From positions 1 to 6,767 of the forward strand of contig JBNMQC010000132.1 in NCBI GenBank assembly GCA_051277445.1: DNA of 6,767 nucleotides, in the 5' to 3' direction. A program made the position numbers and the translations under genes. Origin of the DNA: Bermanella sp051277445 (lineage in GTDB: Bacteria > Pseudomonadota > Gammaproteobacteria > Pseudomonadales > Oceanobacteraceae). Positions 6,444 through 6,767 of this stretch are shown piece after piece (the first letter of the stretch is position 1; each line of letters opens with the position of its first letter). The notes under the pieces were generated by a model that worked only from the letters and a program-made list of their open reading frames with translations, did no database searches and was not told where the DNA came from.

Positions 6444-6447
6444 TCCT
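6444..6447 (-). promoter_or_regulatory. Shine-Dalgarno deciding the start of the exonuclease-like gene
   Basis: The minus-strand AGGA (in GCAGGA) is 6 nt before the ATG at 6437 but directly adjacent to the alternative TTG at 6443-6441. The spacing favours the ATG and a 168-aa product. Confidence 0.6.
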
Positions 6448-6471
6448 GCACTAAGTAAATTGGAGTAAAAA

Positions 6472-6699
6472 ATGGATAGACAAGAAAGAGACTTTTACCA
6501 GCGTGACGCAGAAGATCAAGCATCTTTTTTAGAGCAAACCTGGTGTAATAACTGTCAGCAAGTCGATCTGGGTATGAAAGACCCTGTGGAGTACGAGCTT
6601 GACGGTGTCATTATGATCGAAGGTAAGTGTAAAAAATGTGGTGAAACAGTCACCACAGAGCTTGCTGACGAAGACGATGATAGTGAGTGGATCGACTAA
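6472..6699 (+). CDS. Small acidic zinc-ribbon protein, unknown function
   Basis: This is a 75-aa protein with two CxxC knuckles, C25-N-N-C28 and C53-K-K-C56. They are separated by 24 residues with a hydrophobic centre (VEYELDGVIMIEGKC), which is the layout of a four-cysteine zinc ribbon. A charged N-terminal stretch (residues 1-16) precedes it, and an acidic tail ELADEDDDSEWID ends it. There is no signal or membrane segment. I do not recognise a characterised family; such ribbons can bind nucleic acid or protein partners. The start is firm: GGAG lies 6 nt before the ATG. It lies head to head with the exonuclease-like gene, 34 bp apart, and is followed by a strong terminator, so it ends its transcript. 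That it is a real gene is supported by the cysteine pattern, the Shine-Dalgarno and the terminator. Confidence 0.85.
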   Translation: MDRQERDFYQRDAEDQASFLEQTWCNNCQQVDLGMKDPVEYELDGVIMIEGKCKKCGETVTTELADEDDDSEWID

Positions 6700-6723
6700 T
6701 CTTTCACTTTTACATCTGACAAT

Positions 6724-6759
6724 CAAAACGCCACTTTTTTAGTGGCGTTTTGCGTTTTT
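6724..6759 (+). terminator. Rho-independent terminator after the zinc-ribbon gene
   Basis: CAAAACGCCACT (6724-6735) pairs perfectly with AGTGGCGTTTTG (6741-6752): a 12-bp stem with a five-T loop. A T-run follows at 6755-6759. The A-rich left arm gives a TTTTG run on the opposite strand, so it may also stop transcription entering from the right. Confidence 0.9.
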
Positions 6760-6767
6760 ATTGTCGC

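Noticed and set aside
6454..6483. Minus-strand TTGTCT / TTTACT promoter for the exonuclease-like gene
   Set aside because: The 18-bp spacing is acceptable, but the implied start site falls on the Shine-Dalgarno, leaving almost no leader; both hexamers match only four of six.

Overview
The window looks like ordinary core chromosome of a marine-type gammaproteobacterium, most likely of the Oceanospirillales/Pseudomonadales kind. The evidence is the gene order: purM-purN-DUF3108 on one strand, divergent from DUF2066 - CDP-alcohol phosphatidyltransferase - AI-2E-family permease - hda on the other. I remember this arrangement from Pseudomonas and relatives. The Hda N-terminus (QLPLRVQL) is also of the Pseudomonas type rather than the E. 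coli type. I cannot name the genus. I saw no mobile element, tRNA, rRNA or CRISPR array.

Layout. Positions 1-487 (minus) hold the 5' part of a DUF3108 secreted/periplasmic protein gene that runs off the left edge and appears to use a TTG start. A 113-bp gap with two inverted repeats and a candidate promoter separates it from purN (601-1263, minus, GTG start). purN follows purM (1269-2324, minus) by 5 nt, with its Shine-Dalgarno inside the end of purM. A 180-bp divergent intergenic region (2325-2504) carries a candidate promoter for each direction. On the plus strand, DUF2066 (2505-3593), a PgsA-like phosphatidyltransferase (3600-4151), an AI-2E-type membrane protein (4144-5214) and hda (5214-5921) are packed with gaps or overlaps of +6, -8 and -1 nt, so they are almost surely one transcript. 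Convergent to hda is a gene for a degenerate DEDDh-exonuclease-like protein (5931-6437, minus). Head to head with it, 34 bp away, is a 75-aa acidic zinc-ribbon protein (6472-6699, plus), followed by a strong 12-bp-stem terminator.

How they work together: purM and purN encode steps 5 and 3 of de novo purine synthesis and are translationally coupled. The plus-strand operon joins an envelope protein of unknown role, a phospholipid-synthesis enzyme, a permease and the DnaA-inactivating replication regulator Hda. The functional link within that operon is not evident from sequence; the order itself is conserved in relatives as I remember them. The least understood part is the right end: a fold-preserved exonuclease-like protein that seems to have lost catalytic aspartates, next to an uncharacterised small zinc-ribbon protein. 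I found no evidence of a wholly new multi-gene system.
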